From: Candidatus Roizmanbacteria bacterium
GTDB taxonomy: Bacteria > Patescibacteriota > Microgenomatia > UBA1406 > GWC2-37-13
Reading direction: 5' to 3'
Assembly: GCA_024653985.1 (NCBI GenBank)
Contig: JANLIS010000025.1
Coordinates: forward strand, 1 to 5,831
DNA length: 5,831 nucleotides
Shown here piece after piece: positions 1 to 4,616 of the stretch. The notes beneath the pieces are model-generated. The model searched no databases, was not told the DNA's origin, and was given only the letters and a program-made list of their open reading frames with translations. The position numbers were made by a program, and so were the translations under genes. Each line of letters starts with the position of its first letter. Position 1 is the stretch's first letter.

Positions 1-170
1 TGGGTCAGCGGACAAAGATCAAATGCTCTGAAAATATTTTTTGCTGGAGGATAAACTTTGCCTGATAAATATTGGAGGCGAACAAACTCGGTCAGCTCTT
101 GCCAATATGGTTTTTGAAATTCGCTTTTTAAAACTGCCTTCCAACTTTCATCGATCCTTACATCTTTCAT
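1..170 (-). CDS. ung: Uracil-DNA glycosylase, N-terminal part (runs off the window)
   Basis: Family 1 uracil-DNA glycosylase removes uracil from DNA as the first step of base excision repair. I translated this by hand from the ATG at 168-170; 56 codons are open to the left edge. The start reads MKDVRIDESWKAVLKSEF, then QKPYWQELTEFVRLQYLSG, then KVYPPAKNIFRAF. This matches the family N-terminus, in which a W-x-x-x-L-x-x-E-F helix is followed by a K-P-Y-x-x-x-L stretch and a Y-P-P loop just before the catalytic GQDPYH motif. That motif would lie outside the window, so catalytic residues cannot be checked. The ATG is 8 nt after the stop of the SET-domain gene. There is no Shine-Dalgarno sequence; a TATAAA box lies 7 nt upstream. 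The identification rests on N-terminal similarity alone, but the Y-P-P context is characteristic. Confidence 0.85.
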   Translation of the reverse strand, partial: MKDVRIDESWKAVLKSEFQKPYWQELTEFVRLQYLSGKVYPPAKNIFRAFDLCPLT

Positions 171-177
171 AAAAGTT

Positions 178-183
178 TTTATA
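178..183 (-). promoter_or_regulatory. Candidate -10 box for a leaderless ung transcript
   Basis: On the minus strand TATAAA ends 7 nt before the ung ATG and overlaps the TAA stop of the SET gene. The spacing would place the transcription start at or beside the ATG. No clear -35 is seen, and the region is AT-rich, so the call depends mainly on the same arrangement recurring at other genes in the window. Confidence 0.35.
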
Positions 184-583
184 ATTCAATCTTACTAATT
201 TTTTTATGAAAATCCGTAAATTCTGAGATTATTTCCTCATCATCACCATCATAATAATCCGTCATTAATTCTTCGCCTTTTTTTACATCTTTAACTGTTT
301 TGAAATACATCATGTGGTCTGTCTCACTTGGATAATACTTTGTATTGTTATTTTTAGAATGATTAAAAATCCCACCGTATCCTAAGACAATGCAATGATA
401 TTTTTTATTCCAAATAAAATAGTAACTCGATAATTTTGTCTTCTCCAAAAAATCTTCATACTTTGTTTCAATTAATATTACCGGGCATTTTTCAATGATC
501 GTATTTTTTTTAATATTGCGGGTCGCAATATTTCCACGTATTTTTAAGGTCGGTGATATTTTGATTTTGAATGGTAAGTTCAT
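179..583 (-). CDS. Small SET-domain protein (putative lysine methyltransferase)
   Basis: SET-domain proteins transfer a methyl group from S-adenosylmethionine to protein lysines. This 134-residue protein is close to a bare SET fold. Residues 16-34 (RGNIATRNIKKNTIIEKCP) match the opening strand pair, usually G-x-G-V/I-F-A-x-x-x-I-x-K-G. The segment GYGGIFNHS (68-76) carries the N-H-S signature that contacts the cofactor. GEELMTDYY (103-111) matches the G-E-E-L-x-x-x-Y end motif with the active-site tyrosine. The usual G of the first motif is replaced (K14-I-R-G17), and the P of the NHSxxPN motif is replaced by N. There is no pre-SET domain and no zinc-binding post-SET cysteine cluster. The ATG at 581-583 gives the full domain and has TATAAT 11 nt upstream. 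The stop is TAA. The substrate is unknown; bacterial SET proteins of this size lack histone targets, so a ribosomal or DNA-binding protein is a guess. The family call is firm and the activity is inferred. Confidence 0.82.
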   Translation of the reverse strand: MNLPFKIKISPTLKIRGNIATRNIKKNTIIEKCPVILIETKYEDFLEKTKLSSYYFIWNKKYHCIVLGYGGIFNHSKNNNTKYYPSETDHMMYFKTVKDVKKGEELMTDYYDGDDEEIISEFTDFHKKISKIEL

Positions 584-594
584 ATTAGAACAAT

Positions 595-625
595 ATTATA
601 CCTGGCTAAATTAAATTTGTATCAA
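595..625 (-). promoter_or_regulatory. Candidate promoter of the SET-domain gene
   Basis: On the minus strand a perfect TATAAT (595-600) lies 11 nt before the SET ATG, with TTGATA at 620-625 and a 19-nt spacer, slightly longer than ideal. The -35 would sit inside the last codons of the upstream HAD gene. The predicted leader is only a few nucleotides and contains no Shine-Dalgarno sequence. Confidence 0.5.
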
Positions 626-1406
626 TATATTCCAATGCCTCAACGATATTATTGACAACTAATCCTGAAATTTCTTTTAATTCTTTTGGTGCTGTCGCCA
701 TCGCAATTCCAAATCCACAGGCTGTAAAAAGGGGGTAATCATTTGGACCATCTCCAATTGCCACAACCTCGTCCGGGGTAAGGTTTAATATTTTCAAATA
801 TTCAAGGACGGCCGTGTGCTTGGTAGCTCTCTCTGAAGTAATATCCGCTCCGTAAACGCCTGAATATTCAAATTCCATAATTGAAATATCGGAACAATCA
901 TTTTTGAGCTTATCGAAAAGTATTTTTGACTCAACTGAGTTTAACTTATTGGCTCTGGCGTAAATAACCATTTTTAAGATCTGTCCGTTATTATCAAGTT
1001 CCTCAATGTTTTTATTTTTTACTTCTGGGTAAAAATTACTTTCTTTTATGACATGAGAAATATAAGCATCGTTTTTTGTTTCTACAGAAAAAACCATTTT
1101 TTTAGATGAAAGATGTTTTATTATTTTTTCTGAAGATCCTTGAGAGATTGCCTGCTCAAATAATGTTTTATTTTCAAGCGAGTTTAAAATTATTGCTCCT
1201 CCATGAAGGATATGAATTCCTTGAATACATAATTCTTTTTCAATTCTTTTTATCGGACTGTAATAAGCTCTTCCTGTTGCCAATGAAAACCTTACGTTTT
1301 TATCCTGGATTTTTTTTATTAATGTTTTTACTTTCGGTAAATATCGTCCATTTTCATCAACCAGGGTTCCGTCATAATCACAAAGTATGGCTTTTATTTT
1401 TTTCAT
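606..1406 (-). CDS. HAD-superfamily hydrolase, Cof-type (subclass IIB) phosphatase
   Basis: This 266-residue protein is a complete Cof/YbiV-like HAD phosphatase, a family that removes phosphate from small molecules such as sugar phosphates and some cofactors. Motif I is CDYDGTLVDENG, with the nucleophile D10 and acid/base D12. Motif II is SLATGR (T44). The conserved lysine of motif III is probably K196 in the ERATKHTAVLEYL segment, and motif IV is GDGPND (218-223). Residues of about 85-185, between motifs II and III, form the C2-type cap expected for subclass IIB. The length is normal for the family. The start at 1404-1406 is chosen because motif I begins 9 residues in. TATAAT lies 6 nt upstream and no ribosome binding site is seen. 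The stop is TAG. The gene before it in transcription order is the transposase, whose hairpin lies directly upstream of this promoter. The substrate cannot be told from sequence. Confidence 0.9.
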   Translation of the reverse strand: MKKIKAILCDYDGTLVDENGRYLPKVKTLIKKIQDKNVRFSLATGRAYYSPIKRIEKELCIQGIHILHGGAIILNSLENKTLFEQAISQGSSEKIIKHLSSKKMVFSVETKNDAYISHVIKESNFYPEVKNKNIEELDNNGQILKMVIYARANKLNSVESKILFDKLKNDCSDISIMEFEYSGVYGADITSERATKHTAVLEYLKILNLTPDEVVAIGDGPNDYPLFTACGFGIAMATAPKELKEISGLVVNNIVEALEYIDTNLI

Positions 1407-1412
1407 GAAATA

Positions 1413-1418
1413 ATTATA
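1413..1418 (-). promoter_or_regulatory. Candidate -10 box for a leaderless HAD transcript
   Basis: A perfect TATAAT on the minus strand ends 6 nt before the HAD ATG, the spacing expected if transcription starts at the A of the ATG. No good -35 is present at 16-18 nt; that position falls inside the palindromic repeat at 1425-1456. Confidence 0.5.
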
Positions 1419-1424
1419 CCTGAT

Positions 1425-1470
1425 TAAGGTCCGTCCTTATTAAAGGACGGACCTTATATAAAGAGAGTCC
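1425..1470 (-). repeat. 46-bp REP-like palindromic element, copy 1 (3' end of the transposase unit)
   Basis: A perfect 14-bp inverted repeat (1425-1438 with 1443-1456) encloses a 4-nt loop, ATTA. It is followed by TATA and then AAAGAGAGTCC, which abuts the transposase stop codon at 1471-1473. GGAC (1449-1452) can also pair with GTCC (1467-1470), giving a second, overlapping hairpin. A second copy at 3143-3188 agrees at 39 of 46 positions with no gaps. REP-associated transposases act on such hairpins, and this is probably the right-end recognition structure. As RNA it may also act as a 3' stabilising hairpin or weak terminator; no clear U-run follows it in the transcribed direction. Confidence 0.85.
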
Positions 1471-2193
1471 TCAGCTATCTATCTTAAGATTTTTAAATTC
1501 TTTGCTCTTTGGATCTTTTTCATTTTTGTCTTGCTCTATAAATTTTTTATAATTTTCAACCAAATATACTCCATTGATTAAGAAATTTGTCTTTATAAAA
1601 TTGACCTTTAACCAACTAGTTGTATATCGATTCAAATAAACAGGATAACTACTCCATGGATATTCCTCTAATGATTGGCCTTGTCCTTGTAATAACAGTT
1701 CTACTGGATTAAGGTGGATATACTTACTCAAATACAATAAATATTCAGTATTTTGAATTAATACAGCCTTATATCGACTTTGAAATAACGGACCTACTCG
1801 ACTATATTTTTTATTAAAATATTTTGAATATTTTGTAATTAAACTGCGCATAAAAAATTCTATATCTTTTTTACCAATCTGCTTTAATTCAAGATGAAAA
1901 TGATTTGGCATTAGCACATACGAAATCAGATCAATTTTGTTATAAAAATTGTTTAGAGTATATATTTCGGTAATATTTTTATTTATAATTTCAAAGTTGT
2001 TGTAGTGGTTATCTCTATTATTTACAATATTTTCTATTGATTCTTCTTTTGGTGATAAATATATTTTTAAATACGAAAGAAAGACGCAGTAGTCATGATC
2101 ATCTAGAAAGATCTTACGTTTTTCAACTCCGCGATTATAAATGTGGTAAAACCCATTTTCAACGTAAGTTTTAATTATATTTTTTGATGGCAT
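1471..2193 (-). CDS. REP-associated tyrosine transposase (RAYT, Y1/HUH family)
   Basis: This 240-residue protein belongs to the IS200-like Y1 transposase superfamily, which cuts and rejoins single-stranded DNA at hairpins through a phosphotyrosine intermediate. GFYHIYNRGVEKRKIF (14-29) is the typical family opening. MPNHFHLEL (95-103) holds the metal-binding HUH motif, H98-F-H100. Y122 or Y125 in TKYSKYFNKKY is the likely nucleophile. RVGPLFQSRYKA (132-143) and YIHLNPVE (158-165) are further family signatures. The catalytic motifs are intact and the C-terminal tail is of normal length, so the gene appears functional. Residues 51-88 are rich in asparagine and isoleucine and form a longer than usual spacer before the HUH strand. 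The ATG at 2191-2193 gives the family's usual MPSK start. No ribosome binding site or clean -10 is seen, as expected for tightly expressed transposases. The TGA stop directly abuts the palindromic repeat. Confidence 0.95.
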   Translation of the reverse strand: MPSKNIIKTYVENGFYHIYNRGVEKRKIFLDDHDYCVFLSYLKIYLSPKEESIENIVNNRDNHYNNFEIINKNITEIYTLNNFYNKIDLISYVLMPNHFHLELKQIGKKDIEFFMRSLITKYSKYFNKKYSRVGPLFQSRYKAVLIQNTEYLLYLSKYIHLNPVELLLQGQGQSLEEYPWSSYPVYLNRYTTSWLKVNFIKTNFLINGVYLVENYKKFIEQDKNEKDPKSKEFKNLKIDS

Positions 2194-2212
2194 AGGACAA
2201 ATGGGACGGTCT

Positions 2213-2237
2213 TTAAATAAGGTCTGTCCTTATTTAA
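2213..2237. repeat. Hairpin at the 5' side of the transposase gene
   Basis: TTAAATAAGG (2213-2222) and CCTTATTTAA (2228-2237) form a perfect 10-bp inverted repeat around a 5-nt loop, TCTGT. Between it and the ATG lies GGGACGGTCT (2203-2212), which resembles the GGACGGACCT arm of the 46-bp repeat. This is probably the left-end structure recognised by the transposase. It could also fold in the mRNA leader and limit translation, as is known for IS200. The rest of this intergenic region (2238-2329) shows no gene and no clear terminator. Confidence 0.7.
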
Positions 2238-2329
2238 TAACACTTCCCAGAATCTGTCTACCGCTTATAACCTACAAAAGTGTGTTTTTGGACTGTCAGA
2301 AGAATATATTTTTGAAGATAGATGCTTAT

Positions 2330-3115
2330 TTATTCGTGAAGACATTTTTTAACAATTTCCATTACCTCTTCATGAACTTCTTTATTGGTGGCAATAAAAT
2401 ATTGGGGGTTGCCAAAAACCGTCAATCTTTTGTCATTTTCATCGGTACAAATACCACCAGCATTTTCAATGATCATTTTTGCGGCTGCCCGGTCCCAAGG
2501 GTTAGCAGCAACAATTACCAATGCCTTAGATATTCCTGATGCAATTAACATCGATTGATATACGATAGATTCCACATAACTTACACGAAGTTTTTTTTCA
2601 GAAATTAAATTAAAATATTTATTGGTATCGAACTCGGCATTCCAATAGGGAATACCATAAATAAATTCTCCAGGTATAAATTTTCCAGATTTAACGCGAA
2701 TTTCATTATTGTTTATATAGGAAGGTGAATCGCTCTTTGTATAAAGTGATCTTTTCATAAATGGGTCGTAAGTTACCGCAACGACTGGTTCGTTGTTTTT
2801 GCATAAGGCCAAAGAAAACATTGAAGTGGGAATATGATGAGAGAAGGGGATCGTGCCATCAACCGGATCGCAAACCCAAAGATATTCTGCATCATGCTTT
2901 TCATGTTGGAATTCTTCATCAAAAACCTCATGACTTGGAAAATTTTTCTTAACTTCGGAAATAACCAATTTTGAAACGGCCAGATCAGTTTCCGTCACCG
3001 GGGTTAAGTTTAATTTAGTAGTAATAGTTGAGTGAAGAAAGTTTTTGGCGATTATCTCACCCGCTTTAAGAGCTAACTGCTTGGCAAATTCCAGCTCAAT
3101 ATCGAAATCACCCAT
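2330..3115 (-). CDS. Inositol monophosphatase-family phosphatase
   Basis: This 261-residue protein belongs to the Mg-dependent inositol monophosphatase family, which includes inositol-1-phosphatase, histidinol-phosphate phosphatase and 3'(2'),5'-bisphosphate nucleotidase. Residues 5-25 form the usual N-terminal helix ending in A-G-E-I-I. PVTETDLAVSK (39-49) carries the D of the x-x-D motif. VFDEEFQ (64-70) supplies the metal-binding glutamate, with D in place of the usual G before the E-E pair. CDPVDGTIPF (82-91) is the D-P-x-D-G-T signature (D83, D86). NPWDRAAAKMIIENAGG (205-221) is the second signature, with D208; the usual WDxAAG ends in A rather than G. All metal ligands are present, so it should be active. 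Two histidines after the DGT motif (93-94) are a mild oddity. The ATG at 3113-3115 has TATAAT 7 nt upstream and no ribosome binding site. Specificity cannot be assigned; no histidine or inositol genes are nearby. Confidence 0.9.
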   Translation of the reverse strand: MGDFDIELEFAKQLALKAGEIIAKNFLHSTITTKLNLTPVTETDLAVSKLVISEVKKNFPSHEVFDEEFQHEKHDAEYLWVCDPVDGTIPFSHHIPTSMFSLALCKNNEPVVAVTYDPFMKRSLYTKSDSPSYINNNEIRVKSGKFIPGEFIYGIPYWNAEFDTNKYFNLISEKKLRVSYVESIVYQSMLIASGISKALVIVAANPWDRAAAKMIIENAGGICTDENDKRLTVFGNPQYFIATNKEVHEEVMEIVKKCLHE

Positions 3116-3122
3116 GAAGATA

Positions 3123-3128
3123 ATTATA
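3123..3128 (-). promoter_or_regulatory. Candidate -10 box for a leaderless phosphatase transcript
   Basis: A perfect TATAAT on the minus strand ends 7 nt before the phosphatase ATG. No convincing -35 is visible; the expected position falls at the edge of the 46-bp palindromic repeat (3143-3188). The same box, spacing and nearby repeat are seen at the HAD gene. Confidence 0.5.
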
Positions 3129-3142
3129 CAAGAAGATTAAAT

Positions 3143-3188
3143 TAAGGTCCGTCCTAAAAAGAGGACGGACCTCTTTTAAAGAGAGTCC
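3143..3188 (-). repeat. 46-bp REP-like palindromic element, copy 2 (orphan)
   Basis: This is the second copy of the transposase 3'-end repeat, with no transposase gene beside it. Arms 3145-3155 and 3162-3172 form a perfect 11-bp stem around AAAAAG. The trailing AAAGAGAGTCC (3178-3188) is identical to copy 1. The differences from copy 1 are confined to the loop and to the short linker after the stem. The linker change lets GGACCTCTT (3167-3175) pair with the trailing segment (3179-3188, one bulged A), an alternative hairpin stronger than the equivalent in copy 1. It is best read as a non-autonomous REP/MITE derivative mobilised by a RAYT. It occupies most of the gap between the helicase stop and the phosphatase promoter. 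Confidence 0.85.
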
Positions 3189-3210
3189 CTTATGATCACT
3201 TATGATCACT
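3189..3210. repeat. 10-bp tandem duplication over the helicase stop codon
   Basis: CTTATGATCA occurs twice in tandem (3189-3198, 3199-3208), followed by CT. The copy next to the gene contains the helicase TGA stop (3206-3208). The repeat directly abuts the outer end of the orphan 46-bp element. It may reflect replication slippage or a footprint of the insertion; single-strand Y1-type transposition does not normally duplicate its target. Confidence 0.8.
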
Positions 3211-4426
3211 CTTCAACGAAAGTTAGAGCTGTGCCACTGAGATTTGCACGACCGGTTCGACCGATACGATGAATATAATCTTCGTAAGTTTGTGGAATAT
3301 CATAGTTGATGACATGGGTTACATTGGCAATATCCAAACCACGGGCAGCAACGTCTGTGGCAACCATGATCGAAACAACATCTTCCTTGAACATTCTGAT
3401 CGCCTGTTGTCTTTGGAATTGAGCCTTATCTCCGTGGATAGAAGTAACCTTGAATCCTTTTTGAAACAAGTCTCTGGAAATTCTTTCCACTCCGTGTTTT
3501 GTTCTTCCGAATACCAAAACTTTCTTAAAATCTTCTTGTCTAAGAAGAGTTGAAAGTTTTTCCATTTTTGAACCGATCTTTTTGTCTAACCTAACCAGAT
3601 CTTGTTTTATGTTGGTTAATGTTTCCTGAGTCTTAACAGAGATTGTTACCGGATTTTTTACAAAAGAATTTATTAGTGCAGTAATTGCCGGTGATATGGT
3701 TGCTGAAAAAAACAATGACTGTCTTTCAACCGGTAAATACGAAATAATTTCTTTGATATCATGAATAAAACCCATATCAAGCATTTGATCTGTTTCGTCA
3801 AGAATGATCATTTTGAACATTCCGAGTTTTAAAATACCTCGATTGATAAGATCTTTAAGTCTTCCAGGTGTTCCAACAACGACATGAGGATTGTGCCTTA
3901 ATTGAGAGATCTGTATTTGCATTGAGGACTGACCAATACAAAGTGTGCTGAAGATCGGCATATTTCCTGAAAATTTTCTTAGTTCATCACGAGTTTGCAA
4001 AGCAAGTTCTCTAGTTGGACTGATTATTAAAGCTTTATAGTTAAAATCTTTCAAAATATTTTCAACTAACGGAATTAAAAAGGCGGCAGTTTTACCAGTT
4101 CCGGTGTTGGCGATACCAATCACATCTTTTCCTGATCTAATGGCGGGAATTCCTTGTGCCTGGATCGGTGTTAAGTTAATATACCCATGACGGGCAATAG
4201 TTGCTTTTAATGTTTCTGGCAAATCTAAGGTTGAAAATAAAATTTCTTTAACTGCAACGGTAGGCGCAACTGTGGTGCTTTTAACATTGGCACGACGTAT
4301 AAATTCGTGAATATTTCCACCAGTCATACTGCGTCCCCGACCTCGCCCACCACCAAATCGCGATGGTCCGGATGGCCTGCTAAATCTATTGAACCTACTT
4401 GATGTCTGAAAATGTCTTGTATACAT
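3206..4426 (-). CDS. DEAD-box ATP-dependent RNA helicase (RhlE-like, DETD variant)
   Basis: DEAD-box helicases unwind short RNA duplexes with ATP and act in ribosome assembly, RNA decay and cold adaptation. Both RecA-like domains are present in this 406-residue protein: the Q-motif region with TPIQ (86-89), motif I ANTGTGKT (106-113), Ia PTRELA (137-142), Ib TPGR (186-189), motif II DETD (210-213), III SAT (241-243), V ATDVAARGLDI (356-366) and VI HRIGRTGR (386-393). Motif II reads DETD instead of DEAD; the catalytic D and E are kept. Residues 10-35 are rich in R, G, F and S, a basic disordered RNA-binding tail placed at the N-terminus. The protein ends only 13 residues after motif VI, with no C-terminal extension. 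I recall CPR homologues ending at a similar point, so this is probably not a truncation. The stop is TGA, with an in-frame TAA two codons on. The start at 4424-4426 has no ribosome binding site, and the gene follows a long structured leader. Confidence 0.96.
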   Translation of the reverse strand: MYTRHFQTSSRFNRFSRPSGPSRFGGGRGRGRSMTGGNIHEFIRRANVKSTTVAPTVAVKEILFSTLDLPETLKATIARHGYINLTPIQAQGIPAIRSGKDVIGIANTGTGKTAAFLIPLVENILKDFNYKALIISPTRELALQTRDELRKFSGNMPIFSTLCIGQSSMQIQISQLRHNPHVVVGTPGRLKDLINRGILKLGMFKMIILDETDQMLDMGFIHDIKEIISYLPVERQSLFFSATISPAITALINSFVKNPVTISVKTQETLTNIKQDLVRLDKKIGSKMEKLSTLLRQEDFKKVLVFGRTKHGVERISRDLFQKGFKVTSIHGDKAQFQRQQAIRMFKEDVVSIMVATDVAARGLDIANVTHVINYDIPQTYEDYIHRIGRTGRANLSGTALTFVEE

Positions 4427-4458
4427 AAAAATAAATAAATAAAATTTTAACTAGATGT

Positions 4459-4498
4459 AAGAGCGCGAAGCTCTTCTAAAAATAATGAAGAAGAACTT
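4459..4498 (-). promoter_or_regulatory. Two mutually exclusive hairpins in the helicase leader
   Basis: On the minus-strand RNA, 4489-4498 (AAGUUCUUCU) can pair with 4468-4477 (AGAAGAGCUU), a 10-bp stem with one U-G pair and an 11-nt loop. Alternatively 4470-4475 (AAGAGC) pairs with 4459-4464 (GCUCUU) across a UUCGC loop, a compact 6-bp stem. Both use 4470-4475, so only one can form at a time. The U-G pair would be a C-A mismatch on the opposite strand, so the first stem is better in the transcribed direction. No U-run follows the second stem immediately, so a classical intrinsic terminator is not supported. Confidence 0.45.
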
Positions 4499-4503
4499 GT
4501 TTA

Positions 4504-4538
4504 CCTCGCCGAAGTGAAAATTATTTCACGAAGGCGGG
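4504..4538. repeat. Imperfect palindrome upstream of the helicase
   Basis: GTGAAA (4514-4519) and TTTCAC (4524-4529) pair around ATTA. Outside a symmetric GAA/GAA internal loop, CCTCGCC (4504-4510) pairs with GGCGGG (4533-4538) with one bulged T. Its G+C-rich outer stem stands out in this AT-rich gap. It may be part of the helicase leader, or a separate small mobile palindrome unrelated to the 46-bp repeat. No U-run follows on either strand, so it is not a typical intrinsic terminator. Confidence 0.6.
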
Positions 4539-4575
4539 AAAATAACTAAAAAGCAGAACTTACTATCTGGAAATA

Positions 4576-4603
4576 AGTATAACAGAATATATCAATATAG
4601 CAA
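4576..4603 (-). promoter_or_regulatory. Promoter upstream of the helicase leader
   Basis: On the minus strand TTGCTA (4598-4603) is followed after 16 nt by TATACT (4576-4581), preceded by TGT, an extended -10 match. This is the most complete sigma-70-type promoter in the window. It lies just after the stop of the upstream membrane-protein gene and reads toward the helicase. Confidence 0.55.
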
Positions 4604-4616
4604 CTGTATATATTAC

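Larger units (their letters stand above)
1425..2237 (-). mobile_element. RAYT-type single-gene transposon unit with hairpin ends
   Basis: The unit consists of one Y1/HUH transposase gene with a hairpin at each side: a 14-bp stem downstream (1425-1456) and a 10-bp stem upstream (2213-2237). The 17-nt string TAAGGTCCGTCCTTATT (1425-1441) recurs at 2218-2234 with a single C-to-T change, in the same orientation. Same-orientation hairpins and no obvious target duplication fit IS200/IS605-like and RAYT elements, which move as single strands. The exact outer boundaries cannot be set without an empty-site comparison. The unit lies between two phosphatase genes and breaks neither. Confidence 0.7.
4427..4569 (-). 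promoter_or_regulatory. Structured 5' leader of the helicase mRNA (predicted, about 140 nt)
   Basis: If transcription starts 6-7 nt after the -10 box at 4576-4581, the helicase mRNA has an untranslated leader of about 140 nt. It holds three possible hairpins and then a T-rich, unstructured run of about 30 nt up to the ATG, with no Shine-Dalgarno sequence. A weaker alternative -10 (TAAAAT, 4444-4449) 17 nt before the ATG could give a short transcript lacking the hairpins. Long leaders are known on some bacterial cold-shock helicase mRNAs; whether this one regulates expression is inference. I see no match to a named riboswitch class. Confidence 0.45.

Noticed and set aside
1106..1408. Plus-strand open frame inside the HAD gene
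   Set aside because: It lies opposite a clear HAD coding frame and its translation is leucine/phenylalanine-rich without any motif; an antisense shadow.
2270..2295. Weak inverted repeat CAAAA/TTTTG downstream of the phosphatase as a terminator
   Set aside because: The stem is only 5 bp and all A-T except one pair, with no U-run after it; common by chance in AT-rich DNA.
2201..2539. Plus-strand open frame of 112 codons over the transposase upstream region and the phosphatase 3' end
   Set aside because: It overlaps the phosphatase signature region in antisense, and its translation has no recognisable family.
1425..3188. The two 46-bp repeats as a CRISPR or other array
   Set aside because: There are only two copies, 1.7 kb apart with genes between them, and no regular spacers.
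3206..3210. Helicase truncated by insertion of the orphan repeat
   Set aside because: All helicase motifs are complete, and I recall CPR homologues ending at about the same residue, so a natural C-terminus is more likely. An alignment of relatives would settle it.
3269..3553. Plus-strand open frame inside the helicase gene
   Set aside because: It is antisense to helicase motifs V and VI and shows no independent evidence of coding.
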